Below, one piece after another: positions 25,434-35,249 of a DNA stretch of 64,000 bases. The stretch spans positions 44,416-108,415 of the forward strand of contig JAFDZV010000005.1 in NCBI GenBank assembly GCA_018266795.1. The letters run 5' to 3'. The notes beneath the pieces were generated by a model. That model was not told the origin of the DNA, did no database searches, and saw nothing but the letters and a program-made list of their open reading frames with translations. The DNA comes from Bacteroidota bacterium. GTDB taxonomy: Bacteria > Bacteroidota > Ignavibacteria > OLB7. The first letter of the stretch is position 1, and each line of letters starts with the position of its first letter. A program made the translations under genes and the position numbers.

Positions 25434-26785
25434 AGTATCCAACCTACAGCGACTACGTGAAGGCAAAGTCTGATTGGATCGGCTATATCCCCACCCATTG
25501 GGAGGAATGGAAAGCCAGGCATGGTTTCGGGCAAATCGGGAGCGGTACCACCCCAAAAAGTGACAATGGTCTTTACTATGGTGGTGATACTCTTTGGGTC
25601 ACGACCGCCGAGCTTCGAGAGTCGATAATTTTTGAGACTGCCAATCATGTTACACAAGAAGCTTTCGATGAACATTCAGCTCTGAAAAAATATCCGCCGG
25701 GTGCGGTAGTGATTGCAATGTATGGGGCTACGATAGGGCGTCTTGGGATTTTAGGCAAGGAGGCTACTGTAAATCAAGCCTGTTGTGTTTTCGCACTTCC
25801 AGAAAAGTTCGAGCCGCGCTTCTTTTATTATTGGCTGTGGATGAGGCGCCCGGTTCTAATTTCGCTCTCCTCTGGGGGAGGACAGCCCAACTTGAATCAG
25901 GAGGAGTTGAAGCGCCTTCGAGTTCCAATCCCTCCCAAAAGCGAACAACAACACATCGCCGCATTCCTGGACTGGAAGACCGGCCAGATCGACGCGCTGA
26001 TCGCGAAGAAGCGGGAGTTGATCGAAAAGCTGAAGGAGAAGCGTCTGGCGGTTATCACGCAGGCCGTGACCCGTGGCCTGAACCCCGATGCGCCGCTCCG
26101 CGACTCCGGCGTTCCCTGGCTTGGAGAGGTGCCGGAGCATTGGGAGGTGAAGAAACTGTCGCGCGTAACTGCTTCGCGATGTGATGGGCCTTTTGGCAGT
26201 GGTTTGAAATCCGAGCATTACTCGGATGAGGGAGTACGGGTAATTCGTCTGCAGAATATCGCATTCGCTGAGTTCGACGACCGGGACAAAGCGTACATCG
26301 ATCCAGAGTATTACAGTGAATTGGGTGACCATGATGTCTATCCGGGTGATCTGCTAGTTGCGGGACTTGGAGATAAAAATAATCCGGTAGGGAGAGCCTG
26401 CCGTGCACCAGATAATCTTGGTCCGGCAATGGTTAAGGCAGACTGCTTCCGATATCGATTTGAGGAGGATAAAGCGGATTCGCAGTTCATGGCATATCAG
26501 ATGTCCATTACTGCTACGGTTCTGTCAGGTGCATTGGCTGCCGGGGTTACTCGCCCTCGAATGAATCTCTCACTGACTTCCGATAGGGTATTAGCTTTTC
26601 CACCGATAGATGAGCAAATTGAAATTGCAAAACGTTTAGACGATGAAAGTGAGAGGAGTCGGCAAATGATTGCCAAAATCGAATCCGCCATCACCCATCT
26701 CACCGAGTACCGCACCGCCCTGATCACTGCTGCGGTGACGGGGAAGATCGACGTGCGGAATATCTCCGTTCCCACCAAGGCATAG
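25430..26785 (+). CDS. hsdS: Type I restriction-modification specificity subunit
   Basis: The 451-residue subunit has two target-recognition domains: the first about 25-180, ending at PIPPKSEQQHIAAFLDWKTG, and the second about 235-405, ending at FPPIDEQIEIAKRL. Each is followed by a long helix (IDALIAKKRELIEKLKEKRL and the matching C-terminal one) that sets the spacing between the half-sites. It determines the DNA sequence methylated and cut. The recognition domains are visibly more AT-rich than the flanking helices and the neighbouring genes, the usual sign of exchange of specificity domains. The start codon is GTG within the GTGA overlap. Confidence 0.93.
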   Translation: MKYPTYSDYVKAKSDWIGYIPTHWEEWKARHGFGQIGSGTTPKSDNGLYYGGDTLWVTTAELRESIIFETANHVTQEAFDEHSALKKYPPGAVVIAMYGATIGRLGILGKEATVNQACCVFALPEKFEPRFFYYWLWMRRPVLISLSSGGGQPNLNQEELKRLRVPIPPKSEQQHIAAFLDWKTGQIDALIAKKRELIEKLKEKRLAVITQAVTRGLNPDAPLRDSGVPWLGEVPEHWEVKKLSRVTASRCDGPFGSGLKSEHYSDEGVRVIRLQNIAFAEFDDRDKAYIDPEYYSELGDHDVYPGDLLVAGLGDKNNPVGRACRAPDNLGPAMVKADCFRYRFEEDKADSQFMAYQMSITATVLSGALAAGVTRPRMNLSLTSDRVLAFPPIDEQIEIAKRLDDESERSRQMIAKIESAITHLTEYRTALITAAVTGKIDVRNISVPTKA

Positions 26786-26792
26786 GTCCGCC

Positions 26793-29700
26793 ATGAGGAA
26801 GCACACCGAAGCCCGGCTCGAGGATGCCATCGTCCACCATCTGTGCGCGGAGGGAGGATATGTGGGGGTGGATTACAACAACGGGCCGGCGGCCGGGCGG
26901 TACGACCGCGCACGCGCGCTTGATCCCGAGCTGGTGCTGGCGTTCATCCGGGAGACGCAGGAGAAGGCGTGGAACGGCCTGCGTGCGATTCACGGCGAGG
27001 AGACGGGGGGGGTGGTGCTGGAGCATCTGGCCAAGGAGCTGGAGACGCGCGGCATGCTGAAGGTGCTGCGCCGGGGATTCAAGTGTTACGGCCGCAGGCT
27101 GCTGGTGGCGGCCTTCGCGCCCGGCAACCGGATGAACCCGGATACGCTGGCGATGTACGAACGGAACGTGCTGAGCGTGGCGCGGCAGCTCCACTACGGT
27201 GAGGGGCATTCCAGGTCGCTGGATCTTGTCCTGTTCCTGAACGGTCTGCCGGTGGCCACCGCCGAGCTGAAGAACCCCCTCTCCGGCCAGACGGTGGATG
27301 ACGCTGTACAGCAGTACAGGCGCGATCGTGACCCGGCGGAGTTGCTGTTCGCGTTCAAGAAGCGGGCGCTGGTGCATTTCGCCGTTGATCAGGACGCCGT
27401 GTACACCACGACGCGTCTGAGCGGGGAGCGCACGCATTTCCTGCCGTTCAACCTGGGGAACGGCGGGCACGCCGGCAACCCGCCCGCCGCCGACGGCGGC
27501 TATCGCACGGCCTATCTGTGGCGCGAGGTGTGGGAGCGCAGGAGCCTGCTGGATATCCTGGGCCGGTTCATGCACCTGGAGACCAGCGAGAAGCGCATCC
27601 TGACCGATGAGGGGATCAAAAAGATCACGCGGGAGACGATGATCTTTCCGCGGTACCACCAGTTGGATGTGGTGCGGCGGCTGGCGGCGCACGCGCGGGA
27701 GCATGGGGCGGGGCGGAATTATCTGGTGCAGCACTCGGCGGGCTCCGGCAAGTCCAACAGCATCGCCTGGCTGGCGCACCGGCTTTCCAACCTGCACGAT
27801 GCCGCGGACCGCCGCGTGTTCGATTCGGTGATCGTGGTGACGGACCGCCGCATCCTGGATCAGCAGCTCCAGAACACGATCTACCAGTTCGACCACCGGC
27901 AGGGGGTGGTGCAGAAGATCGACGAGGATACGCGCCAGCTTGTGGCGGCGCTGGCGGGGGGAACGCCGATCGTTATCACCACGCTGCAGAAGTTTCCGTA
28001 CATCAACGAGACGCTGGATAAGCTGCGGGAGGAATCGGATCCGGATATCGCGATCGCCACCAGGGACAGGCGCTTCGCGGTGATCGTGGACGAGGCGCAC
28101 AGCTCGCAATCGGGCGAGGGGGCGATGGAGCTGAAGGGGGTGTTGAACAGGGAGATGATCGGCGAGGAGGCCGCCGCCTACATGGTGGATCGCGGCCTGG
28201 ATGAGGATGAGGATGCGGACCAGCTTGCCGGCGTGGTGCGCGAGATGATGAAGCGCGGCAGGCAGCCCAACCTGAGCTTCTTCGCCTTCACCGCCACGCC
28301 GAAGTACAGAACGCTGAAGGTGTTCGATGAGCCGGGGCCTGGCGGCACCGCGCCGTTCCATCTGTATACGATGCGGCAGGCCATCGAGGAGAAATTCATC
28401 CTGGATGTGCTGCGGAACTATATCACCTACGAGGCTTATTTCCGGCTGGTGCAGGTGGGTGATGACGATCCGCACGTGGAGCGGAAGAAGGCGGCGCGCG
28501 CGCTGGCCCGCACGCTCACCTTCCACGAGGTGAATCTGCGCACGAAGACCGAGGTGATGGTTGAACATTTCCGGGCGCACGTGCGGCATAGGATCGGCGG
28601 GCGCGCCAAGGCGATGGTGGTAACCGAGGGGCGTCTGCACGCGGTGCGGTACAAGCTGGCGTTCGACAAGTATATCGCGGAGAAGGGCTACACGGACGTG
28701 CGCACACTGGTGGCGTTCTCCGGCATCGTGAACGATCCGGACGTGCCCGGCAGGAGCTGGACGGAGGTGGGGATGAACGGCGGCATCAGGGAGAGCGAGC
28801 TGCCGGAGAAGTTCGAGGGGCACGAGTACCAGATTCTGCTGGTGGCGGAGAAGTACCAGACCGGGTACGACCAGCCGCTGCTGCACACGATGTATGTGGA
28901 CCGGAAGTTGACCGGGCTGCAGGCGGTGCAGACGCTTTCGCGGTTGAACCGCACGTGTCCGGGGAAGGAGGATACCTTCATCCTGGATTTCCGCAACACG
29001 CCGGAGGAGATCTTCAAGGCGTTCAAGCCCTACTACGAGGATACACCGGCGGAGCCGCTCATCGACGCGCAGCACCTGTACCGGCTGCATCACGCGATCG
29101 AGGAGACGAGGCTGATATTCGAGGAGGAGGTGCGGGCGTTCTGCGCGGTGTATTTCAAGCCGCGCCGCCGGGAGACGGTGCACGACAGCGCTGCCATGAA
29201 CGGTATACTGGACCAGGCGGTGGAGCGCTTCAAGGAACTGGGGGAGGAGGAACGCGAGGAAGCGAAGGCGCTGCTGGTGAACTTCCGCAACATGTACGGC
29301 TTTCTCTCGCAGGTGATTCCGTATCAGGATTCCGACCTGGAGCAGCTCTATACGTATCTGCGTTTCCTGCTGCTGAAGCTGCCGCGGCGCGAGGGGGGCG
29401 TGGTGCATGTGGAGGACGAGGTGGAGCTCCAGTACTATCGGCTGCAGAAGATCAGCGAGGGGCGCATCGACCTTGCCGCCGGCGACGGCCGGCCGTTGAA
29501 GGGGCCATCCGACGTGGGCACCGGCGGGGAGGATGAGCAGATCCGTCTCTCGGAGTTGATCACGCTCCTGAACGAGCGGTTCGGCACGGAGTTCACGCAG
29601 GCGGACCAGTTGTTCTTCGACCAGATCCAGGAGGAGGCGATCGAGAACGATGCGCTGCGGAAGGCGGCGGCGGCCAACACCGTGGAGGATTTTCGCTATG

Positions 29701-29864
29701 TGTTCATGCGCGCATTCGAGGGGCTGGCGATCGACCGCATGGAGGGGAACGAGGAGATCTTCGGACGGCTGATGAGCGATTCCGAGTTCCGCGGCGTGGC
29801 GTTGGAGTACATGCTGTACAGAGTGTACCGGGCGTTGAGAGGGGAGGCCGGCGGGGCACCGTAA
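26793..29864 (+). CDS. hsdR: Type I restriction enzyme endonuclease/motor subunit
   Basis: The 1023-residue subunit carries the nuclease site D144...E158-x-K160 (SLDLVLFLNGLPVATAELKN), the Walker A HSAGSGKS at 314-321 and the DEAH box at 433-436 (VDEAHSSQSGE), followed by the second RecA lobe (YQTGYDQPLLHTMYVDRKL and LSRLNRT) and a helical C-terminus that docks on the methylase. It pulls in DNA with ATP and cuts when complexes collide. It lies seven bases after hsdS and closes the operon. No sign of inactivation is seen. Confidence 0.95.
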   Translation: MRKHTEARLEDAIVHHLCAEGGYVGVDYNNGPAAGRYDRARALDPELVLAFIRETQEKAWNGLRAIHGEETGGVVLEHLAKELETRGMLKVLRRGFKCYGRRLLVAAFAPGNRMNPDTLAMYERNVLSVARQLHYGEGHSRSLDLVLFLNGLPVATAELKNPLSGQTVDDAVQQYRRDRDPAELLFAFKKRALVHFAVDQDAVYTTTRLSGERTHFLPFNLGNGGHAGNPPAADGGYRTAYLWREVWERRSLLDILGRFMHLETSEKRILTDEGIKKITRETMIFPRYHQLDVVRRLAAHAREHGAGRNYLVQHSAGSGKSNSIAWLAHRLSNLHDAADRRVFDSVIVVTDRRILDQQLQNTIYQFDHRQGVVQKIDEDTRQLVAALAGGTPIVITTLQKFPYINETLDKLREESDPDIAIATRDRRFAVIVDEAHSSQSGEGAMELKGVLNREMIGEEAAAYMVDRGLDEDEDADQLAGVVREMMKRGRQPNLSFFAFTATPKYRTLKVFDEPGPGGTAPFHLYTMRQAIEEKFILDVLRNYITYEAYFRLVQVGDDDPHVERKKAARALARTLTFHEVNLRTKTEVMVEHFRAHVRHRIGGRAKAMVVTEGRLHAVRYKLAFDKYIAEKGYTDVRTLVAFSGIVNDPDVPGRSWTEVGMNGGIRESELPEKFEGHEYQILLVAEKYQTGYDQPLLHTMYVDRKLTGLQAVQTLSRLNRTCPGKEDTFILDFRNTPEEIFKAFKPYYEDTPAEPLIDAQHLYRLHHAIEETRLIFEEEVRAFCAVYFKPRRRETVHDSAAMNGILDQAVERFKELGEEEREEAKALLVNFRNMYGFLSQVIPYQDSDLEQLYTYLRFLLLKLPRREGGVVHVEDEVELQYYRLQKISEGRIDLAAGDGRPLKGPSDVGTGGEDEQIRLSELITLLNERFGTEFTQADQLFFDQIQEEAIENDALRKAAAANTVEDFRYVFMRAFEGLAIDRMEGNEEIFGRLMSDSEFRGVALEYMLYRVYRALRGEAGGAP

Positions 29865-29989
29865 GTGGCGGGCGGGGTATGCGTTGAGGTACTATCCTGT
29901 TCTGCTTCCAATGGCGATTTCACCCCCCCGTGTTGTACATTGCAGCCCTTCCCACTCGATTGAGTTCGATCAAATAATCAGGTTCCCCC

Positions 29990-32900
29990 ATGCATGTCGG
30001 CCGCAACAGCGAGGTTCGGTACGGAGTGTATTACAGGGAGTTCCGAATCTGTATCGCCAATACGGTGCGCGACATGCAGTCCGTGCGTGCACCATTGAAT
30101 GCCGTTGTTTTTCCGGAGCTGCGCGCGCTGGCGCGAAGAAGTGCCGTTCTTCTTCGTGAAAGCGATCCGCGATGGGAGGCCTCGCTTGCCCCGCAGCGCA
30201 TCGCCGAAATACGTAAAACCGCATTGGACGATCTCTATGGGTATCGCCCGGCGCTCATCTGCATACTGGAACGTGGAGGGGGAAGCGTTGGCACCGGCGC
30301 GCGGTTCCCCTGGCTGTCCGACATGTCGAGCAATGCCGAGATCGCATACGACCTCATCGCACGGGCGCTTTCGATCGGCTTGATGCGCGGCCGTGTATAT
30401 CTCTACGTACTGGAACGTCCGGATACGAATATTCAGGAGAGCGATACCGAACGCGCGATCAACCGGCTGCTCGAACATGCACGTGCATCGCGATGCGAAG
30501 TACGTGAAGGTATTCTCGATACCAACCACCTTGCACGGCTTGTCTTCGATGATCTTCGAGCCGCGTTCGAGCGTCAATTTGCCGGCAGCGGTCCGGTATT
30601 GCCGGCCGAGCGCGATCGCGACGATCAGGCTCGGTTCGCGGATTCGCACCGGCATGAATATGTGGAGATCGGTTCGTATATCGATCGCCTCGATGACGCG
30701 GTGGTAAATCAGGGGTACTCGGTGGCGGTGATGGGGGAATCCGGCACCGGCAAGAGTGCGTTGCTGATCGCCTGGCTCGACCATCTGCGTATATCACATC
30801 CGGACATTGTAGTATTTCACCGGTTCATCGATCCCGGTGCCGGCGATATCGACGTAACCTCGTTGCTTCGATATCTCGTTGCCGATCTCCGCGAATATTG
30901 CGGTGTCAAGGAAATCCCCGACAGCTCGGCTTCGCCCGCGGAGCAGGTGATGCTATGGCTTGCCCACGCCCCGGTTAGCCGGACCGTGATTGTTGTCCTC
31001 GACGGCATCGATCGCCTTGCCGCCATTCACTCCGAGCTTGGCCGCCTGCCTCGACATATTCCCGACCATATCCGGTTTGTTGTTTCGGGCGAGGCCGTGG
31101 ATGTTCCGGCCGTACCCCGGTGGTGGACGTTGCAAATGCAGCCTCTTACCCTGGCGCAATGCAGGACAATTACGGATCGCCTTGTTGCGGAGTCCGGCAG
31201 CCTGCTGGACCCAGATTTTTTCAGGCGTATTTCCGATACGTGGATTCGCCCGTCGCCGTTCTTCCTTCGTACCATCATTCGGCATGCGCAGGCCGCAGGG
31301 AAAACACTCCAGAACGATGGCTTGAACGAGGCTGCTACGATCGAGGATCTGATGGTGCGCATTCTCGAGCAGGCGGAGCTTCGTTATGGCACATCGTTGG
31401 TGAGCCGTACGCTCGGGTTGTTGTGCTGCGCACGACGTGGCCTTGCCCGGGCCGAACTGGCGGCCCTTGTCGGCGGCGAACACGCTCCGCTCATGAAGAT
31501 GCTTGAGGAGTTCGCGCAGTTCTTCGGGGAGCGTGATGGGTACCTGCGGTGCGCCGACAATCCGATGCGTCGGGCGTTGGAACGCCGGTATGTTCCCACC
31601 CAGCAGGTCGCCCAATGCATTCATGCGGAGCTTGCCGCCTATTTCGCATCGATGCCGGTCGATGAACGCCGTGTGAATGAGGAGCCGTGGCACTGGCGCC
31701 ACGCCGGCGATCGCGACAGATTGGCGGAGTGCATAACCGCCATTTCGATGTTCCTTCCCCTTTCGACTCCGGAGCGCACCTACGAACTGCTGGAGTACTG
31801 CATTGCCGTTGCCGACCCCGATACACTGATCGAGCGGCTCGGGCGGCATCTCGCGGAGTGGCTGGCGGAGGGCGCCGGGCCGTCTGCGCATGTGCGTGTG
31901 CTGGAACGCATCGGGCGATTCTGCATGGTTGCCGGATGGTTGGCTCATGCCGAGCAGTATCTCCGCTCCGCGCTGCAGGCAAATACGGCATTGTATGGCG
32001 ACGTGCACATGAACGTGGCTGATACGCTGCACGATCTCGCGGAGCTGCTCCGGCGCCTCGGGCGTTATGCCGAGGCTGAGGTGCACTACCGTCGGGTGCT
32101 CTCCATCCGCGAGCGGGAACTGGGCACCGAAAACCCCGGCGTGGCCGGTGCCCTGAGCGATCTGGCGTTGCTGTACCGGTTCCGTGAACAGTATCAGGCC
32201 GCCCTGCCGCTGTACTCGAGGGCAGTTGCGCTCAAGGAGAAGGGCTATGGGCCGGGACATCCGGAGACGGCGGAAACACTGAACGATCTCGCACTCGTCT
32301 ACATCGACCTTCGGGATCTGGACGGTGCTGCAGCCGTCAACACGCGCGTGCTCTCGATTCGCCAGACATGGTATGGCAACGACCATCCTGTTGTGGCGAC
32401 ATCGCATAGCAATCTGGGGAGTGTGTATCGCCTCATGAGGAATCTGGAGGCGGCGGAAGTCGAGTATCGCCGGGCGCTTGCCATCAACGAGAGGCGATTG
32501 GGGCCGGAGCATCCGGAAACCATTGTGACGTTGGTGAACCTTGCATCCCTGCTTCAGTTGCGTGGCGTTCCGGAGGAAGCTCTGGCGCTGTTTGCGCGTG
32601 CACACGATGCGGCAGCTGCCACGCTGGCTCCGGACCATCCTACAACCACCGGGCTCACTATCAACTATGCGCAGGCGCTGCGGCAACTCGACAAATTCGA
32701 TGAGGCGGAACGTATTCTCCGTGATACGTTGGAACGCCTGCTCGGGTCGAAGGATGACCAGCCGTATCTCGCAACCTGTGCAAACAACCTTGCTTCACTG
32801 CTCCTCTGGAGGAGGCGTCCAGCCGAGGCGCTGCCGTTGGTTACCATCGCGCTGGAACGTTGGGAGCTCTCGCTCGGTTCCATGCACCCGAACGTTGCCC

Positions 32901-33073
32901 TGGCATTGGACAGCATGGCTGCCATCCTTCTGGAACTGGGCTGCCCGGCGGACGCGGAACCACCTGCCCGCCGGGCATTCAATATCCGTGCGGCCTACTA
33001 TGGCCCGGGTCATGAACTGACACTGAGAACGGCCAAGCTCCTTGCCAGCATCGAGAGTCATTTGAAGCAGTGA
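29990..33073 (+). CDS. DUF4062-STAND NTPase-TPR protein
   Basis: The 1027-residue protein has three parts. Residues about 17-105 (FRICIANTVRDMQSVRAPLN, VVFPELRALARRS) match DUF4062, a TIR-like domain seen at the front of STAND proteins. A NACHT-type NTPase follows, with Walker A GESGTGKS near 249-256 and Walker B TVIVVLDGIDRL near 330-341. Residues about 640-1020 are 42-residue TPRs of the kinesin-light-chain type (ADTLHDLAELLRRLGRYAEA and so on). STAND proteins oligomerise on sensing a ligand by their repeats and switch on the N-terminal effector; several such proteins defend against phages. It has no signal peptide, so it is cytoplasmic. It follows hsdR by 125 bases. The start ATG 29990 fits the beginning of DUF4062. 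Confidence 0.88.
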   Translation: MHVGRNSEVRYGVYYREFRICIANTVRDMQSVRAPLNAVVFPELRALARRSAVLLRESDPRWEASLAPQRIAEIRKTALDDLYGYRPALICILERGGGSVGTGARFPWLSDMSSNAEIAYDLIARALSIGLMRGRVYLYVLERPDTNIQESDTERAINRLLEHARASRCEVREGILDTNHLARLVFDDLRAAFERQFAGSGPVLPAERDRDDQARFADSHRHEYVEIGSYIDRLDDAVVNQGYSVAVMGESGTGKSALLIAWLDHLRISHPDIVVFHRFIDPGAGDIDVTSLLRYLVADLREYCGVKEIPDSSASPAEQVMLWLAHAPVSRTVIVVLDGIDRLAAIHSELGRLPRHIPDHIRFVVSGEAVDVPAVPRWWTLQMQPLTLAQCRTITDRLVAESGSLLDPDFFRRISDTWIRPSPFFLRTIIRHAQAAGKTLQNDGLNEAATIEDLMVRILEQAELRYGTSLVSRTLGLLCCARRGLARAELAALVGGEHAPLMKMLEEFAQFFGERDGYLRCADNPMRRALERRYVPTQQVAQCIHAELAAYFASMPVDERRVNEEPWHWRHAGDRDRLAECITAISMFLPLSTPERTYELLEYCIAVADPDTLIERLGRHLAEWLAEGAGPSAHVRVLERIGRFCMVAGWLAHAEQYLRSALQANTALYGDVHMNVADTLHDLAELLRRLGRYAEAEVHYRRVLSIRERELGTENPGVAGALSDLALLYRFREQYQAALPLYSRAVALKEKGYGPGHPETAETLNDLALVYIDLRDLDGAAAVNTRVLSIRQTWYGNDHPVVATSHSNLGSVYRLMRNLEAAEVEYRRALAINERRLGPEHPETIVTLVNLASLLQLRGVPEEALALFARAHDAAAATLAPDHPTTTGLTINYAQALRQLDKFDEAERILRDTLERLLGSKDDQPYLATCANNLASLLLWRRRPAEALPLVTIALERWELSLGSMHPNVALALDSMAAILLELGCPADAEPPARRAFNIRAAYYGPGHELTLRTAKLLASIESHLKQ

Positions 33074-33152
33074 AGCATGGCGTTTGACAGGATGGCCCAT
33101 GGCCCACACAATCGATCTCGGGCGTGCATCGTATGGTGGGCGGATACCCGTG

Positions 33153-34091
33153 CTATATGGGCTTCACACAGAAGATGCGTTCCACGGTGTTCATGTCGTA
33201 GCGCGCGCCGTTTCTCACCGGGTTACCGGCCGAGTCGAGAACGCGCACCTTCAGGTGATAGGAGTGGCATTGGCCGGTTGCAGGGGTCGGCAATCCACTG
33301 ATGCAGTAGGGGCCCAATGCGTTCAGCGTATCGCAGACAAGTTGTTCGCCAAGTGAATCGAGCAGCGTGGCTTCCAGCCGATAGCCGTCTTCGAACGTTC
33401 GGAACATGAGGTGAAAATCCATCAGCGCGCTGTTCGGTGAATATGTGGTTGTTGTCGAATCCAGCGGTGCGTTCAATGTCAGCAACGGTTGTGCCGTATC
33501 AACTTCGTCATGGCCGGTGTTTGCGCCGATATAGAATGTCCGGATACAGTAAAGGTCCGACTGCATGCTGCGGCTTGCGCCTGTCTGCCGCAGCCCCTCG
33601 TCCCACGATCGATTCATGAAAATGCGGATGGTATGCGAGCCCGAGTCGGAATAATGCTCGATCGGGATTTGAGCAGGGAGCTGGATAATCCTGCGCGGCG
33701 GGCCCTCATCAACCACAACGAAGAGATGCTGCCCGTTCCCCCTTCCCGAATCCGCGGCCTGCTTCGCCGAGCTTGCAGGGCACGGAGGAGTGCCCTGAGT
33801 AATCGTATCGAGGACGAATCCCTGCAGGTTCGCCTCCAACCAGAAGTATGCCCCGTTGCCGGAGCGCACCAACTGCACCGTGGCATGAACAGCAGGAGAA
33901 TCCACCTGCATATGCACCGACGTATCGAGCGGTGACGGTGCGCCCTGGACGAAGGAAATTCCGGAACCGCTCTTTGCAACGTGCGCTGCCTTGCGGTTGG
34001 GCGCCGGAGTGTCGCCATTGGACGTACATCCAACAACGTATAGCGCCAATCCGGCCAGGCCTGCGATCGATCGAAATGAAATGCCTTTCAT
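33153..34091 (-). CDS. Lipoprotein coupled to the metacaspase gene
   Basis: The 312-residue product has a lipoprotein signal (MKGISFRSIAGLAGLALYVV, then GC at the lipobox, Cys near residue 22). The rest is beta-rich with several cysteines (TPPCPASS, DLYCIRTFY, CDTLNALGPYC, GQCHSYHLKVRV) and no recognised domain. Its ATG overlaps the stop of the caspase-like gene as ATGA, so the two are produced together. The role is unknown; an envelope partner, substrate or inhibitor of the protease is a guess from context. It is convergent with the STAND gene. Confidence 0.8.
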   Translation of the reverse strand: MKGISFRSIAGLAGLALYVVGCTSNGDTPAPNRKAAHVAKSGSGISFVQGAPSPLDTSVHMQVDSPAVHATVQLVRSGNGAYFWLEANLQGFVLDTITQGTPPCPASSAKQAADSGRGNGQHLFVVVDEGPPRRIIQLPAQIPIEHYSDSGSHTIRIFMNRSWDEGLRQTGASRSMQSDLYCIRTFYIGANTGHDEVDTAQPLLTLNAPLDSTTTTYSPNSALMDFHLMFRTFEDGYRLEATLLDSLGEQLVCDTLNALGPYCISGLPTPATGQCHSYHLKVRVLDSAGNPVRNGARYDMNTVERIFCVKPI

Positions 34092-34966
34092 GTTGATACC
34101 GTGAAGAGTGTGAAGGGAAATTGTTGAAAGAATATACTGTCCGGGTCTGGGCCGAGCGGGGTGAAGCATGGTTGCTGCGCCGGCCTCGTTATTGCCTCGA
34201 CTTCATGAATCAACTGTTGGTAGCTCAGGCCGGCAGTGCCGGCATGCCCTGCCAGCACTGCCAGCATCGCACCGGTGAATACGCCGTACTCCGGTCCTTC
34301 CTGCGCCAGTTCATTGTCACGGCAGGCTGATAGAGCGACGATCTGAGCCGAGAGGCTCTCGCGACGCTCCTCGGTAAAACGCCGGTCGCGTTCGGTGTAG
34401 AGCATGCGAAGATCGTGCTGGTGCCTGTCCACGATATCTGTGTCGAGAAGGCGGTATCGCGGGGCATCGCCGTGGGCGAGCCGGCTGGTTGCCGGAGCAG
34501 CGGTACGCGGCCGTTCGGGCGAGCCGCGCATGTATTCGAACATTGTCTCGGAGTGGCATGCATCACAGACGAAGATGATATAGCTGTTGTCCGGGAACAG
34601 GCGCAGCAGTGTGTTGATATAATCGTCCTTCATGATCCCGTCGTACAGAACAAGCCCTTCGTCGTACCCGCCATCCTGTGATGTGTCGCCGCGAAGCAGC
34701 TGGGCGCCGTGCCCGGAATAGGTGATCATGCATGTTCCATCATTATCGATCTTCCCGGCGGCCGAGCGGAACACGGATTCCACCGTATCGAACGTGGCGC
34801 GGCTGTCGATGAGCACGTCCATTACTTCGAATCCATTTCGAACGGCGAGTTCCCTCATGGCGTCGGCATCATGCTCGCAACAGCAAAGCGGCCGATATCC
34901 GGCGCTGCCATAGGATTGGCGGTCGATTGTATCGACGCCGATGTGAAACGAGAATCCTTTACTCAT
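34088..34966 (-). CDS. Metacaspase-like protein (peptidase C14 fold)
   Basis: The 292-residue protein has a complete caspase p20-type core: His86 in TYSGHGAQ and Cys137 in FVCDACHS, with the preceding DxGxDEGLVLYDG strand-loop and the following LSACRDNELAQEGPEYGVFT strand with the SxCxxxE pattern, then a C-terminal helix-strand ending FQQFPFTL. It should cleave after basic or acidic residues, as other prokaryotic C14 members do. It has no signal peptide, so it acts in the cytoplasm. The downstream lipoprotein is translated in ATGA overlap. It is divergent from the TPR-LuxR regulator gene (283-base gap), which may control it. Confidence 0.9.
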   Translation of the reverse strand: MSKGFSFHIGVDTIDRQSYGSAGYRPLCCCEHDADAMRELAVRNGFEVMDVLIDSRATFDTVESVFRSAAGKIDNDGTCMITYSGHGAQLLRGDTSQDGGYDEGLVLYDGIMKDDYINTLLRLFPDNSYIIFVCDACHSETMFEYMRGSPERPRTAAPATSRLAHGDAPRYRLLDTDIVDRHQHDLRMLYTERDRRFTEERRESLSAQIVALSACRDNELAQEGPEYGVFTGAMLAVLAGHAGTAGLSYQQLIHEVEAITRPAQQPCFTPLGPDPDSIFFQQFPFTLFTVST

Positions 34967-35249
34967 GATCTGTTCAACTGCATATGGGTAATGTGCGACT
35001 GGGGCGCCGTCCCGCGGGCGGTTTGATTGAGCGCGCGCGTTGGCGCCCCCGTCGCTCTCCGGTCTGTTGAACCAGGTGATCTATATGCCTGGTACCGGGC
35101 GCTGCAAATATCGATACCGCCCCGGGGTGCCGGCCTACGTATACGCTACATACAAACGCTGCCCGCCCGCCCCTTGTGTACAATCATGATTGCCGCCAAT
35201 TTCGTGCCCGGGAACAGTGAGATCGAACATGGTGGAGGATTTTGGAGCA

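Noticed and set aside
26724..29408. Long open frame of nearly 900 codons on the minus strand opposite hsdR
   Set aside because: It mirrors hsdR codon for codon, is rich in His, Arg and Gln as antisense frames of GC-rich genes are, and has no recognisable domain.
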